The notes: generated from the letters alone by a model not told the origin. 64,000 nt of DNA from JBFWYO01 sp050186335 (GCA_050186335.1 JBFWYO010000001.1:62001-126000); one strand, 5' to 3'; positions 1 to 8,617 are shown, numbered from the stretch's first letter. Made by a program: numbers and translations.

Positions 1-704
1 ACGATATAAGCCGGTTTGTCGGCCAGCGCGCGCAGCCTGGCGAATGCCGCTTTCATGTCGGCCAGATCGTAGACGATGGGATAAGGGCGGCCGCTTTCCA
101 TATTTTCGTAGTAATGGCTAGCGTCGGATGCCAGCACGATCCAGCCGAGGCGCGTGAACACGCGCACAACTTGCAGGCCCATCGTGTGGCCGCCGACCAG
201 ATGCAGCGACAAGCCGGGCGCAAGCTCGGCGTCGCCATCGTGAAACACCACACGGCCTTTATAGACTTCGCGCACCATGCCGATCACGTGATCGACAGCG
301 AATGCGTGGTTGATTGCCGGCTGCACCATGTGCCGGCCGGTGGCGTAGCTCATCTCCTTGTCTTGCAGATGGAACCGCGCGCGCGGAAACTGTGCGAAGC
401 CGCCGATGTGGTCGTAATGCAAATGCGTGACGATGACGTCCGCAACCGCGGCCGCGTCGACGCCGATCAGCGCCAAACCTTCGGCGGCGGTACGCAGCAA
501 TTGGCGGTTGCGGGCCGCGGCATCGGTTGCGGTGAAGCCGGTATCGACCACCCAAATGCGCCCATCGCCTTTGATCGCCCAGACGAAATAATCCATGTCC
601 ATCGGCCCGTCGTGCGGATCGCCGCCGACGAAATGATCCGCGCGCCGCGCCTGCCGATGGGCATAGCGCACGGCGTAAACCTCATGGGTCGTGGGCGTCG
701 ACAA
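1..704 (-). CDS. MBL-fold metallo-hydrolase, N-acyl homoserine lactonase-like (partial, C-terminus off window)
   Basis: Metallo-beta-lactamase-fold hydrolase. The frame reads ..VVDTGF.. near residue 53, then the zinc motif THLHYDHIGG near residue 91 and a later GGHTMGLQ segment, the usual order of metal-binding elements in lactonase/AttM-like members. An acyl-lactone or similar ester substrate is inference. No ATG fits: a stop lies just upstream, and the best start is TTG at 704 with GGAG seven bases before it, giving LSTPTTHEVYAVRYAHR. The protein continues past the left edge. It is divergent from the CMD-family gene at 775, sharing a 70-bp intergenic region. Confidence 0.8.
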   Translation of the reverse strand, partial: MSTPTTHEVYAVRYAHRQARRADHFVGGDPHDGPMDMDYFVWAIKGDGRIWVVDTGFTATDAAARNRQLLRTAAEGLALIGVDAAAVADVIVTHLHYDHIGGFAQFPRARFHLQDKEMSYATGRHMVQPAINHAFAVDHVIGMVREVYKGRVVFHDGDAELAPGLSLHLVGGHTMGLQVVRVFTRLGWIVLASDASHYYENMESGRPYPIVYDLADMKAAFARLRALADKPAYI

Positions 705-774
705 GATCGAACTCCGCTTGCGGCAGGCTTAGGCGGCGGGCCATCATGCCGCGCACAACCGTAGGAGAACGATC

Positions 775-1170
775 ATGCCGTCGCAACAGTACGAAACCGG
801 CCTCAAGATCCGCAAGGAAGTCCTCGGCGCGGAGTATGTCGACAAAGCCATTGCCGGGGCCGACGCCTTCAACAAGGAATTCCAGAACCTGGTCACCGAA
901 TATTGCTGGGGCGGCGTGTGGGGCAAGGGCGTGCTGACCAGGAAGCAGCACTCGATGAACAATCTGTGCATGCTCGCGGCGCTCAACCGGCCGCATGAAT
1001 TCAAGCTGCATTTCCGCGGCGCGCTCAAGAATGGCTGCTCGCTCGATGAGCTCAAGGAAACCCTGATCCAGATCGCGGTCTATTGCGGCGTGCCGGCCGG
1101 CGTCGACGCGTTCCGCATCGCGCGCGAAGTGCTCAAGGAAGAAGGGATCGACCCGGGCCCGGCGAAGTGA
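775..1170 (+). CDS. Carboxymuconolactone decarboxylase family protein (PcaC-like)
   Basis: 131-residue single-domain CMD/PcaC-type protein. The conserved stretch LAALNRPHEFKLHFRGALKNG followed by LKETLIQIAVYCGVPAG is typical of 4-carboxymuconolactone decarboxylases, and length fits the family (about 125-135 aa). Start ATG is preceded by AGGAGA at good spacing. It is followed at once by the dehydrogenase gene, so the two form an operon. Family members range from ring-cleavage decarboxylases to CoA-ester enzymes, so the exact substrate cannot be assigned; no other protocatechuate-pathway genes are nearby. Confidence 0.85.
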   Translation: MPSQQYETGLKIRKEVLGAEYVDKAIAGADAFNKEFQNLVTEYCWGGVWGKGVLTRKQHSMNNLCMLAALNRPHEFKLHFRGALKNGCSLDELKETLIQIAVYCGVPAGVDAFRIAREVLKEEGIDPGPAK

Positions 1171-1184
1171 TGGGAGACAGCGGG

Positions 1185-2042
1185 ATGCCGGTCCACGGCT
1201 TCATCGGCCTGGGCAACATGGGCGCGCCCATGTCCGCCAATCTGGTCAAGGCCGGCTTTGCGCTGGTCGTGCACGATGCCGCCGGCACGCAAGCGCGCGC
1301 ACCCGCGGGGGCCGCGCTCGGCGCCTCGGCGGCCGACGTCGCGGCCAAGGCCGATACGATTTTCTTGAGCCTGCCGGACGGCAAGATCGTCCTTGCGGTG
1401 CTCGACCAGTTGCTTGGGTCCGGCGCCAGGCGCGCAAGGATCGTCGTCGATCTGTCGACGGTCGGGATCGAGGCCGCGCGCGAAGCGGAACGCCGGTGCG
1501 CGGCGGCCGGGTTGACCTATATCGATGCCCCGGTCAGCGGCGGCAGGGCGGGCGCCGTCGCCGCCAGCCTGGCGATCATGGCCGCCGGCCCGCGCGATGT
1601 GTTCGACGGTCTGCACAAGCCGTTCGCGGCGATGGCCAAGAACGTGTTCTATGTCGGTGCCGCCGCCGGCATGGGGCAGGCGCTCAAACTGTTGAACAAC
1701 TTCCTGTCCGCCACGGCGCTGGCGGCAACATCGGAAGCCTTCGCTTTCGGCCTCGCGGCCGGCCTCGATCTGAAAACCATGTACGAGGTCGTCAACGTCT
1801 CGACCGGGCGCAACACGGCCACCCTGGAGAAATTTCCGCAACGTATCGTCACGGAAAAATACGATTCGGGCTTCGCCACGGCACTGATGGCCAAGGACGT
1901 CGCCCTCTACGCCGAGAATGTCGGCCGAGCCGGCACGCGCAACGAGATTGGCGCGGTGATCAACGAAGCGTGGCAGGGTTTGAACGCGTCGCTGCCGGGC
2001 AGCGATCACACACGGATGTGGAATTACATCAGCAAGAAATAG
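1185..2042 (+). CDS. NAD(P)-dependent oxidoreductase, 3-hydroxyisobutyrate dehydrogenase family
   Basis: Beta-hydroxyacid dehydrogenase. Rossmann motif GFIGLGNMGAP at residues 5-15, substrate-binding DAPVSGG near 114, and the catalytic lysine in GMGQALKLLNN (K168 with N172) are all present, so it should be active on a short 3-hydroxy acid or its semialdehyde. Length 285 aa is normal. ATG at 1185 has GGGAG eight bases upstream; an alternative ATG at 1170 overlaps the CMD stop codon (ATGA) and would add five residues. Translationally close to the CMD gene, suggesting one catabolic operon. Confidence 0.88.
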   Translation: MPVHGFIGLGNMGAPMSANLVKAGFALVVHDAAGTQARAPAGAALGASAADVAAKADTIFLSLPDGKIVLAVLDQLLGSGARRARIVVDLSTVGIEAAREAERRCAAAGLTYIDAPVSGGRAGAVAASLAIMAAGPRDVFDGLHKPFAAMAKNVFYVGAAAGMGQALKLLNNFLSATALAATSEAFAFGLAAGLDLKTMYEVVNVSTGRNTATLEKFPQRIVTEKYDSGFATALMAKDVALYAENVGRAGTRNEIGAVINEAWQGLNASLPGSDHTRMWNYISKK

Positions 2043-2064
2043 AACGGCGGCCGCAGCCGCCGTT
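2043..2064. terminator. Hairpin terminator between convergent genes
   Basis: AACGGCGGC pairs with GCCGCCGTT around a 4-base loop, directly after the dehydrogenase stop and 24 bases from the end of the convergent binding-protein gene. The following TTCCCTT is only weakly T-rich, so termination may act for both strands or be partial. Confidence 0.55.
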
Positions 2065-2087
2065 CCCTTGCGCGATCGCCGCGACCG

Positions 2088-3083
2088 CTACTTCTTCGGC
2101 GCCGCCTTGTTGTAGTACGTCAGATCCACGTACTTGCTGCCCTCGCCGAGCTTCTTCTTCGGCTCGGCGTATTTCGCGCGCAGGGTGAGCACGGTGTTGA
2201 CGCCGGCCCAATCGATCCCGGCGTTGCGGAAGAAGCCGCCTTTGTCGCCGAGCAGCACGCCGTAGGTCGCTTCCGCGGTCTTCTCGTCCATGTTCGGCAG
2301 CTTGGAGCGCAAGAGCGCGATCGCCTTGTCCTTGTTCTTGCGGTCGTACAGCCACGCCACGGCGCCGCGATAGGCGCGGATATAGCCGACCAGTTCCTTC
2401 TCGTTCTGCTTGGCCCAGCTTCGCTTGGCGGCGCCGACCAAGCCTTGGTAGTGGCCGTAGACATCGGCCGCCCGCGCCAGCACGTTATAGCCCTTCGCCT
2501 TGGCGAGAACGTCGAACGGCGAGATCAGCATCGTGCCGGCGTGCTTCTTCTCGTCCAGCGCGCGCCAGCGTTCCAGCACGCCGCCGGCCGGCACGTAGGT
2601 TACGTCGGTCTGTTTCAGCTTGTTGCGCGCGATCAGATCGCGCAGCACGAACGCGTATCCGGTCGTCATCGCGTCGACCGACAGGGTCTTGCCCTTCAGA
2701 TCGGAGAATTTCTTCACCTCGGGCACGGTGACCAGGCTGAGAAATCCGTTGTCGCCGCCCATGAAGGCGAAGAACTCGGGCTTGTCGAGCTTCACCGGGC
2801 CCTGTTCTTCCTGATAGGCGATCACGTTGTCGATCGCCGTCATGGCGATGTGGAACTTGCCGTTGTGCGTCTCGGTCAGCTGGAACTGGGAATTCGGCGT
2901 TGGCGTCAGATTGACCTCGAGCCCCTCTTTGGCGAACAGCCCTTCCTGCTGCGCCGCCCACAGCGGCCAGTTGAAGCCGCCGGGGAATACGATCACTTCG
3001 AGCTTCTTCTTGTCCTGGGCGGCGGCTGCGGTTGCGCACAACGCAATCGCCAAGGCGGCGCCCGCCGCGATCAGCTTGTTCAT
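2088..3083 (-). CDS. ABC transporter substrate-binding protein, NMT1/taurine-type (orphan)
   Basis: 331-aa periplasmic binding protein. A Sec signal peptide covers about residues 1-22 (MNKLIAAGAALAIALCATAAAA, cleavage near AQD). The mature protein has the NMT1/SsuA-like layout: VFPGGFNWPLWAAQQEGLF, EGLEVNLTPTPNS, FSDLKGKTLSVDAMTTGYAF, and a region that reads out subunit-lobe contacts. Start ATG follows GGGAGGAGACC. No permease or ATPase gene adjoins it: the neighbours are the dehydrogenase operon and typA, so it must dock on a transporter encoded elsewhere or act as an orphan sensor. Ligand unknown. Confidence 0.85.
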   Translation of the reverse strand: MNKLIAAGAALAIALCATAAAAQDKKKLEVIVFPGGFNWPLWAAQQEGLFAKEGLEVNLTPTPNSQFQLTETHNGKFHIAMTAIDNVIAYQEEQGPVKLDKPEFFAFMGGDNGFLSLVTVPEVKKFSDLKGKTLSVDAMTTGYAFVLRDLIARNKLKQTDVTYVPAGGVLERWRALDEKKHAGTMLISPFDVLAKAKGYNVLARAADVYGHYQGLVGAAKRSWAKQNEKELVGYIRAYRGAVAWLYDRKNKDKAIALLRSKLPNMDEKTAEATYGVLLGDKGGFFRNAGIDWAGVNTVLTLRAKYAEPKKKLGEGSKYVDLTYYNKAAPKK

Positions 3084-3176
3084 GGTCTCCTCCCGAACGT
3101 GTTTTTATGACACGCCGATGCTGCGCCGATTTTTCATTCGACGCAACCGGACGGGATACGGGCTGGAAGCCTGGAG

Positions 3177-5000
3177 TTACGCCACTTCCTGGGTCTTGGC
3201 GTAGCGCTTGCGGTCGTTGATATCCAGGTAGCGCTTGCGCAGGCGGATCGACTGCGGCGTGACCTCGATCAGTTCGTCGTCGCCGACATAGGCGACCGAT
3301 CGGTCGAGCGACATGCGCACCGGCGGGGTCAGCAGGATCGCGTCGTCCTTGCCCGAGGCGCGCACGTTGGTGAGCTGCTTCGACTTCAACGGGTTGACGT
3401 CGAGATCGCTGCCGCGCGCATGCTCGCCGATGACCATGCCGGTATAGACTTTCTCGCCCGGCCCGATGAACAGCGGCCCGCGCTCCTGGATGTACCACAG
3501 CGCATAGGCGACCGAATTGCCCTGCTCGGTGGAAATCAGCGCGCCGCTGCGGCGGCCGGGGATCGGGCCCTTGTACGGCTGATACGAATGGAAGATGCGG
3601 TTCATCACGCCGGTGCCGCGCGTGTCGGTCAGGAAATCGCCGTGATAGCCGATCAGCGCGCGCGACGGCGCGTGGAACACCACGCGCTGCTTGCCGCCGC
3701 CGGTCGGGCGCATGTCCTTCAGTTCGGCGCGGCGCTTGCCGAGCTCCTCGACCACGACGCCGGTGAATTCCGCGTCCACGTCGACCGTGACTTCTTCGAT
3801 CGGCTCCAGGCGCTGGCCGGTCTCCGGGTCGGTCTTGAACAGCACGCGCGGGCGGCTGACCGACATCTCGTAGCCTTCGCGGCGCATGGTTTCGATCAGG
3901 ATCGCGAGCTGCAATTCGCCGCGGCCGGCAACCTCGAAACTGTCGCGCGATTCGGATTCGGTGACGCGGATCGCCACGTTGCCGTCGGCTTCGCGGAACA
4001 GCCGCTCGCGGATCATGCGCGACGTCACCTTGTCGCCTTCCAGTCCGGCGAGCGGCGAATCGTTGACCGAAATGGTCATCGCCAGCGTCGACGGATCGAT
4101 CGGCACGGCGTCGATCTGCTGCGTGACGCTTTCGTCGCACAGCGTGTCGGCCACGGTCGCTTCGGTGAAGCCCGCCAGCGCCACGATATCGCCGGCATGC
4201 GCTTCCTCGAGCGGCGCACGCTCCAGGCCGCGATAGGCGAGCACCTTGGTGATGCGCACGCGCTCGATCAGATCGCCCTTGTGCGACAGCGCCTTGATGG
4301 TGGTGTTCGGCTTGACGGTGCCGGCGCTGATGCGCCCGGTCAGCAGGCGACCCAGGTACGGGTCGTATTCCAGCGTCGAGGCGAGCATCTTGAAAGCGCC
4401 GTTCGGATCGACCTTCGGCGCCGGCACGTGGCGCACGATCAGATCGAACAGCGGCGCCATGTCGGTGCGCGGGCCTTCCGGCGATTCCGCGGCCCAGCCC
4501 TGGCGGCCGGAGGCAAACAAGGTGGGGAAGTCGAGCTGCGCGTCGGTCGCATCGAGCGCAACAAAAAGATCGAAGATTTCGTTGTGCACTTCGTCGGCGC
4601 GCTGGTCCGGCCGGTCGATCTTGTTGATCACCACGATCGGGCGCAGGCCGAGGCGCATCGCCTTGCCGAGCACGAACTTGGTCTGCGGCATCGGGCCTTC
4701 GGCGGCATCGATCAGCAGCACGACGCCATCGACCATGCTGAGCACGCGTTCGACTTCGCCGCCGAAATCGGCGTGGCCGGGCGTGTCGACGATGTTGATG
4801 CGGGTGTCCTTCCACTGCACCGAGGTGCATTTGGCCAGGATCGTGATGCCGCGCTCGCGCTCCAGCTCGTTGGAATCCATCGCCTGCTCGGCGACCTGCT
4901 GGTTGGCGCGGAACGTACCGCTTTGGCGCAGGAACGCGTCTACCAGGGTCGTCTTGCCATGGTCGACGTGCGCGATAATGGCGATGTTCCGCAACTCCAT
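3177..5000 (-). CDS. typA: Translational GTPase TypA/BipA
   Basis: 607-aa ribosome-associated GTPase of the EF-G family, used in ribosome assembly and stress or cold adaptation. G1 motif AHVDHGKTT at residues 10-18, switch region ERERGIT, G3 DTPGHADFGG, G4 NKIDRPDQR, then domain 2, EF-G-like domains III and V, and the BipA-specific C-terminal domain (LRKRYLDINDRKR near the end). Length equals the E. coli protein. ATG at 5000 was chosen because the protein then begins MELRNIAIIAHVDHGKTT as in the family; AAGGA lies about ten bases upstream. Housekeeping gene transcribed alone. Confidence 0.97.
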   Translation of the reverse strand: MELRNIAIIAHVDHGKTTLVDAFLRQSGTFRANQQVAEQAMDSNELERERGITILAKCTSVQWKDTRINIVDTPGHADFGGEVERVLSMVDGVVLLIDAAEGPMPQTKFVLGKAMRLGLRPIVVINKIDRPDQRADEVHNEIFDLFVALDATDAQLDFPTLFASGRQGWAAESPEGPRTDMAPLFDLIVRHVPAPKVDPNGAFKMLASTLEYDPYLGRLLTGRISAGTVKPNTTIKALSHKGDLIERVRITKVLAYRGLERAPLEEAHAGDIVALAGFTEATVADTLCDESVTQQIDAVPIDPSTLAMTISVNDSPLAGLEGDKVTSRMIRERLFREADGNVAIRVTESESRDSFEVAGRGELQLAILIETMRREGYEMSVSRPRVLFKTDPETGQRLEPIEEVTVDVDAEFTGVVVEELGKRRAELKDMRPTGGGKQRVVFHAPSRALIGYHGDFLTDTRGTGVMNRIFHSYQPYKGPIPGRRSGALISTEQGNSVAYALWYIQERGPLFIGPGEKVYTGMVIGEHARGSDLDVNPLKSKQLTNVRASGKDDAILLTPPVRMSLDRSVAYVGDDELIEVTPQSIRLRKRYLDINDRKRYAKTQEVA

Positions 5001-5159
5001 ATGCCCGGATTCCTTAGAGATTGGGTGTAAATGCGCGGCTGATATAAGGTTTTTTGCGGCGCTGCACAATAGCCGGCGCCCCCAGATAGCCGGGGGGTGC
5101 GCGGTTTTGCCCTGATAATCGGCCGATTCTATCTGAATTCGGCCTATTCGCGCGCCGGC

Positions 5160-5789
5160 TCAAACGGTCGGCTGAAGCGGACCCTTGTACGATTTGAGCT
5201 CGGTCGCGCGCATCGACGGACGCACCGTCACCTTGTCGTACCAGCCGCTCAGGCCCGGATAGGCCTTGCGCCAATCGCGATCCGGATAGCGCAAATCCAG
5301 ATAGCTGAGCGCGCAGGCGATGGAGATTTCGCCGATCAGGAACTGCCGGCCCAGCTCGGCCGCTTCGCGTTCGAGCGCCGCCAGGCTGCGTTCGATGCCG
5401 CGCTCGTAATAGGCCATGTAGGCCGGCGATTTCTCGCCTTCGGCGCGGTAGCGCTCGCGGATGTTCCACGTCGCCGCCTGGCCCAGCCCGTCGCCCAGCG
5501 CATTGCGCCGCAACGCCTGCCACAGCGCTTCGCCCGCCGCCGGAAACATCCGCGCGCGGTCGTGCAGGCTGTCGAGGTACTGGCAGATCACCGTCGAATC
5601 GTAGAGCGAGGTGCCGTCGTCGCGCAGCAGCGACGGCACCTTGCCCAGCGGGTTTTCCTTCAACAGCGGCGTTTGCGGATCGAACACATGCGCTTCTTCG
5701 ATCGCCAACCTGTCGATCATTCCGATCTCGTGCGCAACCACGAGAACTTTGCGCACGTAGGGCGAGTGGGGCAGGAAGCGCAGTTTCAT
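5160..5789 (-). CDS. Glutathione S-transferase family protein
   Basis: 209-aa GST. The N-terminal thioredoxin-fold domain carries the cis-Pro element NPLGKVPSLL (about residues 46-55) and DSTVICQYLD, which binds the gamma-glutamyl end of GSH; residues 90-209 form the helical domain. MKLRFLPHSPYVRKVLVVAHE fits the start of bacterial GSTs. Eight bases separate it from the upstream esterase gene on the same strand, so the two are probably co-transcribed. Substrate not predictable. Confidence 0.9.
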   Translation of the reverse strand: MKLRFLPHSPYVRKVLVVAHEIGMIDRLAIEEAHVFDPQTPLLKENPLGKVPSLLRDDGTSLYDSTVICQYLDSLHDRARMFPAAGEALWQALRRNALGDGLGQAATWNIRERYRAEGEKSPAYMAYYERGIERSLAALEREAAELGRQFLIGEISIACALSYLDLRYPDRDWRKAYPGLSGWYDKVTVRPSMRATELKSYKGPLQPTV

Positions 5790-5797
5790 AGCGTCGC

Positions 5798-6658
5798 TCA
5801 CAATCCCATCTGCTTGAGCACGGCCTGCGTCATCGGGCTGGTCCTGTTCATGATCTGGTTGCCGACGGCGAAATGATCGAAGCCGGGCATGTCGACATAC
5901 GTGACCGGCACGCCGTGCGCCTTCAGCGCCGCGATGTATTCCTTGCCCTGGATGTGGAACATCTCGGGATCCGCGCCGCCCCAGGTGACGATGGTCGGTG
6001 CCTTGTACTTCGGCATGTGCAGGATCGGCGAATTGCGCTCGGCTTCCATGTCGCTCAGTTGCAGCCATTCGTTGGTGAAAGCGAGCTTCATCGGCCGCAG
6101 ATCGAAGATGCCGCTGATGCAGGTAACGCCTTTAAGCAGATCCGCCGGCAAGCCGTACTCGCCGGCCCAATCGGTCGCCAGCATCATCGCGGCCAGATGC
6201 CCGCCCGCCGAATGGCCGGACACGTAAATGCGATTCGGGTCGCCGCCGAACGTGGCCGCGTTCCGATAGGCCCACGCAAGCGCCGCGCGGCACTGCCGGA
6301 CGATGATGTCGATCTTGATGCCGGGGCACAGCGAATAGGTGTTGACCAGCACATTGGCGCCGGACGGGGCGAGCACTTCGGCGAAGAAGCTGTTCTCGTT
6401 CTTGGTCAGCATGCGCCAATAGCCGCCATGGATGAACAGGTGGATCGGCGCGCCCTTCTTCGGCGCCGGAAAGATGTCCAGGACTTCGTCGGCGTGCGGC
6501 CCGTAATGCACGTTGCGCGGGCCCGGGATGTTCGTCCGCACGCGCTCGCTGTCGGCCGCGAAGCCGCGCGCATAAGAATCGAAATCCTTGACCGATTCGC
6601 GCGCGTTCAGCGCTTTATTCAACTGCGCCTGGTCGAAGTCGCGGTAGATTTTGGTCAC
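5798..6658 (-). CDS. Alpha/beta-fold hydrolase (BD-FAE/arylformamidase-like esterase)
   Basis: 286-aa serine hydrolase. Oxyanion motif HGGYW at residues 77-81, nucleophile elbow GHSAGG with Ser150, likely acid D230 and His262 in GFDHF. This layout matches the BD-FAE/kynurenine-formamidase-like branch of alpha/beta hydrolases. Start is GTG at 6658 preceded by AGGGAGG at eight bases. It sits between the MarR gene (upstream, same strand) and GST gene, suggesting a MarR-controlled marR-esterase-gst unit. A formyl or carboxyl ester substrate is only inference. Confidence 0.85.
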   Translation of the reverse strand: MTKIYRDFDQAQLNKALNARESVKDFDSYARGFAADSERVRTNIPGPRNVHYGPHADEVLDIFPAPKKGAPIHLFIHGGYWRMLTKNENSFFAEVLAPSGANVLVNTYSLCPGIKIDIIVRQCRAALAWAYRNAATFGGDPNRIYVSGHSAGGHLAAMMLATDWAGEYGLPADLLKGVTCISGIFDLRPMKLAFTNEWLQLSDMEAERNSPILHMPKYKAPTIVTWGGADPEMFHIQGKEYIAALKAHGVPVTYVDMPGFDHFAVGNQIMNRTSPMTQAVLKQMGL

Positions 6659-6688
6659 GTGGTTTCCCTCCCTAAGCGTCCGATGGCC

Positions 6689-7201
6689 CTACGGGCGCGC
6701 CAAATTTTCTAGCATTTTCTTCAGCGTCCGGCACAGGGATTTGATCTCCGATTCGGAAAGCCCCCGCATGGTCCGCGCATACTGGGCGCTGGCCACGCGC
6801 AGCACCTCGTTCAGCATCAGGCGCCCTTTCGGCGTGATATGCACCTCGGTGATGCGGTTGTCGCTGCGGCGCGGCTGGCGGCGCAGCAGCCCGTCGGCTG
6901 CCATGCGATCGACCACCCGGCTCAGGGTCGAGCGCTCGATCAGCGTGATCTCCGCGATCTCGGAAATGCTGCGGCCGTTCTTCTTGCTCAACGACAACAA
7001 GCAGCGCCATTTCGGGCGGCCGATCTTCTGCGTGCTCAACGTCGCGGCCATGCGCGCGCTGTACCGGTGATCGACATGGCCGATCAGGTACAGCGGATAA
7101 TTCTCGAGCCCGACTTCGGGCGCAAAAAGGCTGTTGTCGATTTTCTGGCGGCGAACCAAGCGTGCCTCGTGAAGAGCGAGCGTTTCTTGTAGCGCACCCA
7201 A
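6689..7201 (-). CDS. MarR-family transcriptional regulator
   Basis: 170-aa MarR protein with the winged helix-turn-helix at about residues 60-140: KWRCLLSLSKKNGRSISEIAE, RSTLSRVVDRMAADGLLRR, then the wing PRRSDNRITEVHITPKGR. It is divergent from the PhyH dioxygenase gene, and the shared intergenic region holds a perfect 22-bp palindrome placed inside a promoter, the expected arrangement for autorepression and control of the divergent gene. Members usually respond to aromatic or acyl-CoA ligands; the ligand here is unknown. Confidence 0.92.
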   Translation of the reverse strand: MGALQETLALHEARLVRRQKIDNSLFAPEVGLENYPLYLIGHVDHRYSARMAATLSTQKIGRPKWRCLLSLSKKNGRSISEIAEITLIERSTLSRVVDRMAADGLLRRQPRRSDNRITEVHITPKGRLMLNEVLRVASAQYARTMRGLSESEIKSLCRTLKKMLENLARP

Positions 7202-7259
7202 CGCGGCGGCGGAAGGGCAGACGCGCAGAAACCCGCAGGATCCGCACGATTCCAGATCA

Positions 7260-7288
7260 TTGCAAAATCACGTGATTTTGCACATAAT
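7260..7288 (+). promoter_or_regulatory. Promoter of the PhyH gene with perfect 22-bp MarR-type operator
   Basis: TTGCAA (7260-7265) and CATAAT (7283-7288) are spaced by exactly 17 bp and read toward the dioxygenase gene. A perfect palindrome, TGCAAAATCAC joined to its complement GTGATTTTGCA, occupies 7261-7282 and so covers the -35 element and the whole spacer. It lies between divergent marR and phyH-type genes; MarR binding there would block phyH transcription. Confidence 0.7.
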
Positions 7289-7323
7289 TTCCCTAATGGA
7301 CGGGCTGCGTCGAGGAGGCTGAC

Positions 7324-8136
7324 ATGGACGGCAATCAATCGCCGAGGAAGATTTCGGATCGGGACGTCGAGGCGTTCGATCGCGACGGGGTGATCTGCCT
7401 GCGCGGCGTGCTCGATGCAGGCTGGGTCGAGCGCATGCGGGGTGCCGTCGAACGGGTGATGGCAAAGCCGAGCGCGCGCGGCGGCAACTTCAACAAGGAA
7501 GCCGGTACGGGAAGATTTTTCGGCGATCTTTGGATGTGGCGGTTCGATCCGGATTTCCGCGCACTGGCCATGGAATCGCCGCTGCCGGCGCTGGCGGCGC
7601 AATTGATGAAATCCAGGAAGGTCAATCTGGTGTGGGACCAGCTGCTGGTGAAGGAGCCGCACACGCCGCTGCCCAGCCCATGGCATCAGGACCAGCCCTA
7701 CGCGTGGACCGACGGCTATCAGAATTGCTCGTTCTGGTGCTCGCTCGATCCGGTCACCCTCGAAAACGGCGCCGTCGAGTTCATTAAAGGCTCGCACAAG
7801 GGCGCCTGGTATCAGGCGCGCAGCTTCCATCCCGAGCGACGCTACGAGAGCGACGAGCATACGCCGATGCCGGACATCAACGCCGACCGCAGCCGCTACG
7901 ACATCGTCCATTGGGACACGCAACCCGGCGATGTCGTGGTGCACCATCTGAACACGCTGCATTACGCACCGGGCAACAACACCGACCGGCGCCGCAGAGC
8001 CACCGCCGTGCGTTATGCGGGCGACGATGCGACCTACGCCGTGCGCAAGAACGGGCCGAAACTGCTCCACGATCCGGGCATTCACCCGGGCGACAAGCTG
8101 GACTGCGATTTGTTCCCGGTCGTCTACCGCGGCTAG
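7324..8136 (+). CDS. Phytanoyl-CoA dioxygenase (PhyH) family Fe(II)/2-oxoglutarate oxygenase
   Basis: 270-aa non-heme iron oxygenase. Iron ligands H121-x-D123 lie in PWHQDQP, and the distal His213 in TLHYAPGNN is followed by Arg-rich NTDRRRRATAVRY, which should bind 2-oxoglutarate. Substrate could be a CoA ester, a small acid or an amino-phosphonate (PhnY belongs to this family), and sequence alone does not decide. Start ATG has GAGGAGG upstream. Divergent from and probably repressed by the adjacent MarR protein. Confidence 0.87.
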   Translation: MDGNQSPRKISDRDVEAFDRDGVICLRGVLDAGWVERMRGAVERVMAKPSARGGNFNKEAGTGRFFGDLWMWRFDPDFRALAMESPLPALAAQLMKSRKVNLVWDQLLVKEPHTPLPSPWHQDQPYAWTDGYQNCSFWCSLDPVTLENGAVEFIKGSHKGAWYQARSFHPERRYESDEHTPMPDINADRSRYDIVHWDTQPGDVVVHHLNTLHYAPGNNTDRRRRATAVRYAGDDATYAVRKNGPKLLHDPGIHPGDKLDCDLFPVVYRG

Positions 8137-8146
8137 CTGCGCCGCG

Positions 8147-8617
8147 CTAGGACGCGGTGCGCGGCGGAAGCTTGTCCTTGATCATATCGAGCGGCGCCAG
8201 GAAACCCGGTTCGGCCAGCTTCCTGCCGGCGTTCTCATGCTGGCGCGCGTTGGTATGAATCCCGTGGCCTTCGAGCACGCGGTTGAAATAATTGAACATG
8301 GCGCAGGTGCTGACCATGTAGTGGAACGCATCGTCGGCCCAGCCGGCGGCGAACACCGCGTTGGCATCCGCTTGCGTCAATCGTGTCGGCGTCGGCGTAA
8401 GTTTCCTCACGTAGCGCAGCACCGGCTTCATCTTGGCGTCGACCGGCGAGGCCTCGATGTCGTCGAGCAAATTCTGCAATAGGCCCGGAGCTACGCCGAA
8501 CGCCTCGGCGCTCGCCTTGTGTACGCCATGGCAATATTGGCACTGGTTCAGCCCCGACGTGTAGGCGGCGATCAGTTCGCGTTCGGCCACGGTCAATTGA
8601 TTGGGTCCGCGCAGCAC
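8147..8617 (-). CDS. AhpD/carboxymuconolactone decarboxylase-like peroxidase-related protein (frame interrupted upstream by TGA)
   Basis: Peroxidase-related CMD/AhpD protein. The redox motif CQYCHGVH (C26 and C29 in the 156-aa form) and preceding ERELIAAY are intact. GTG at 8617 is the first usable start of the uninterrupted frame. However, the same frame continues upstream to ATG 8716 and would encode MPFLKSLPEDATQMNLWAR, a TGA stop at 8657-8659, then PEFARPRAEWSQAVLRGP, which looks like the normal family N-terminus. So either the gene is a recent pseudogene, the stop is a sequence error, or a shortened protein is made. The catalytic core would survive. Convergent with the PhyH gene (10 bp gap). 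Confidence 0.7.
   Translation of the reverse strand: MLRGPNQLTVAERELIAAYTSGLNQCQYCHGVHKASAEAFGVAPGLLQNLLDDIEASPVDAKMKPVLRYVRKLTPTPTRLTQADANAVFAAGWADDAFHYMVSTCAMFNYFNRVLEGHGIHTNARQHENAGRKLAEPGFLAPLDMIKDKLPPRTAS

Noticed and set aside
2485..4830. 781-codon open frame on the minus strand
   Set aside because: Read in another frame of typA and the binding-protein gene; low-complexity Arg/Ala-rich sequence typical of high-GC shadow frames, no family motifs.
5001..5069. Longer TypA start
   Set aside because: Extra 23 residues do not match the family; the canonical MELRNIAIIAHVDHGK start fits.
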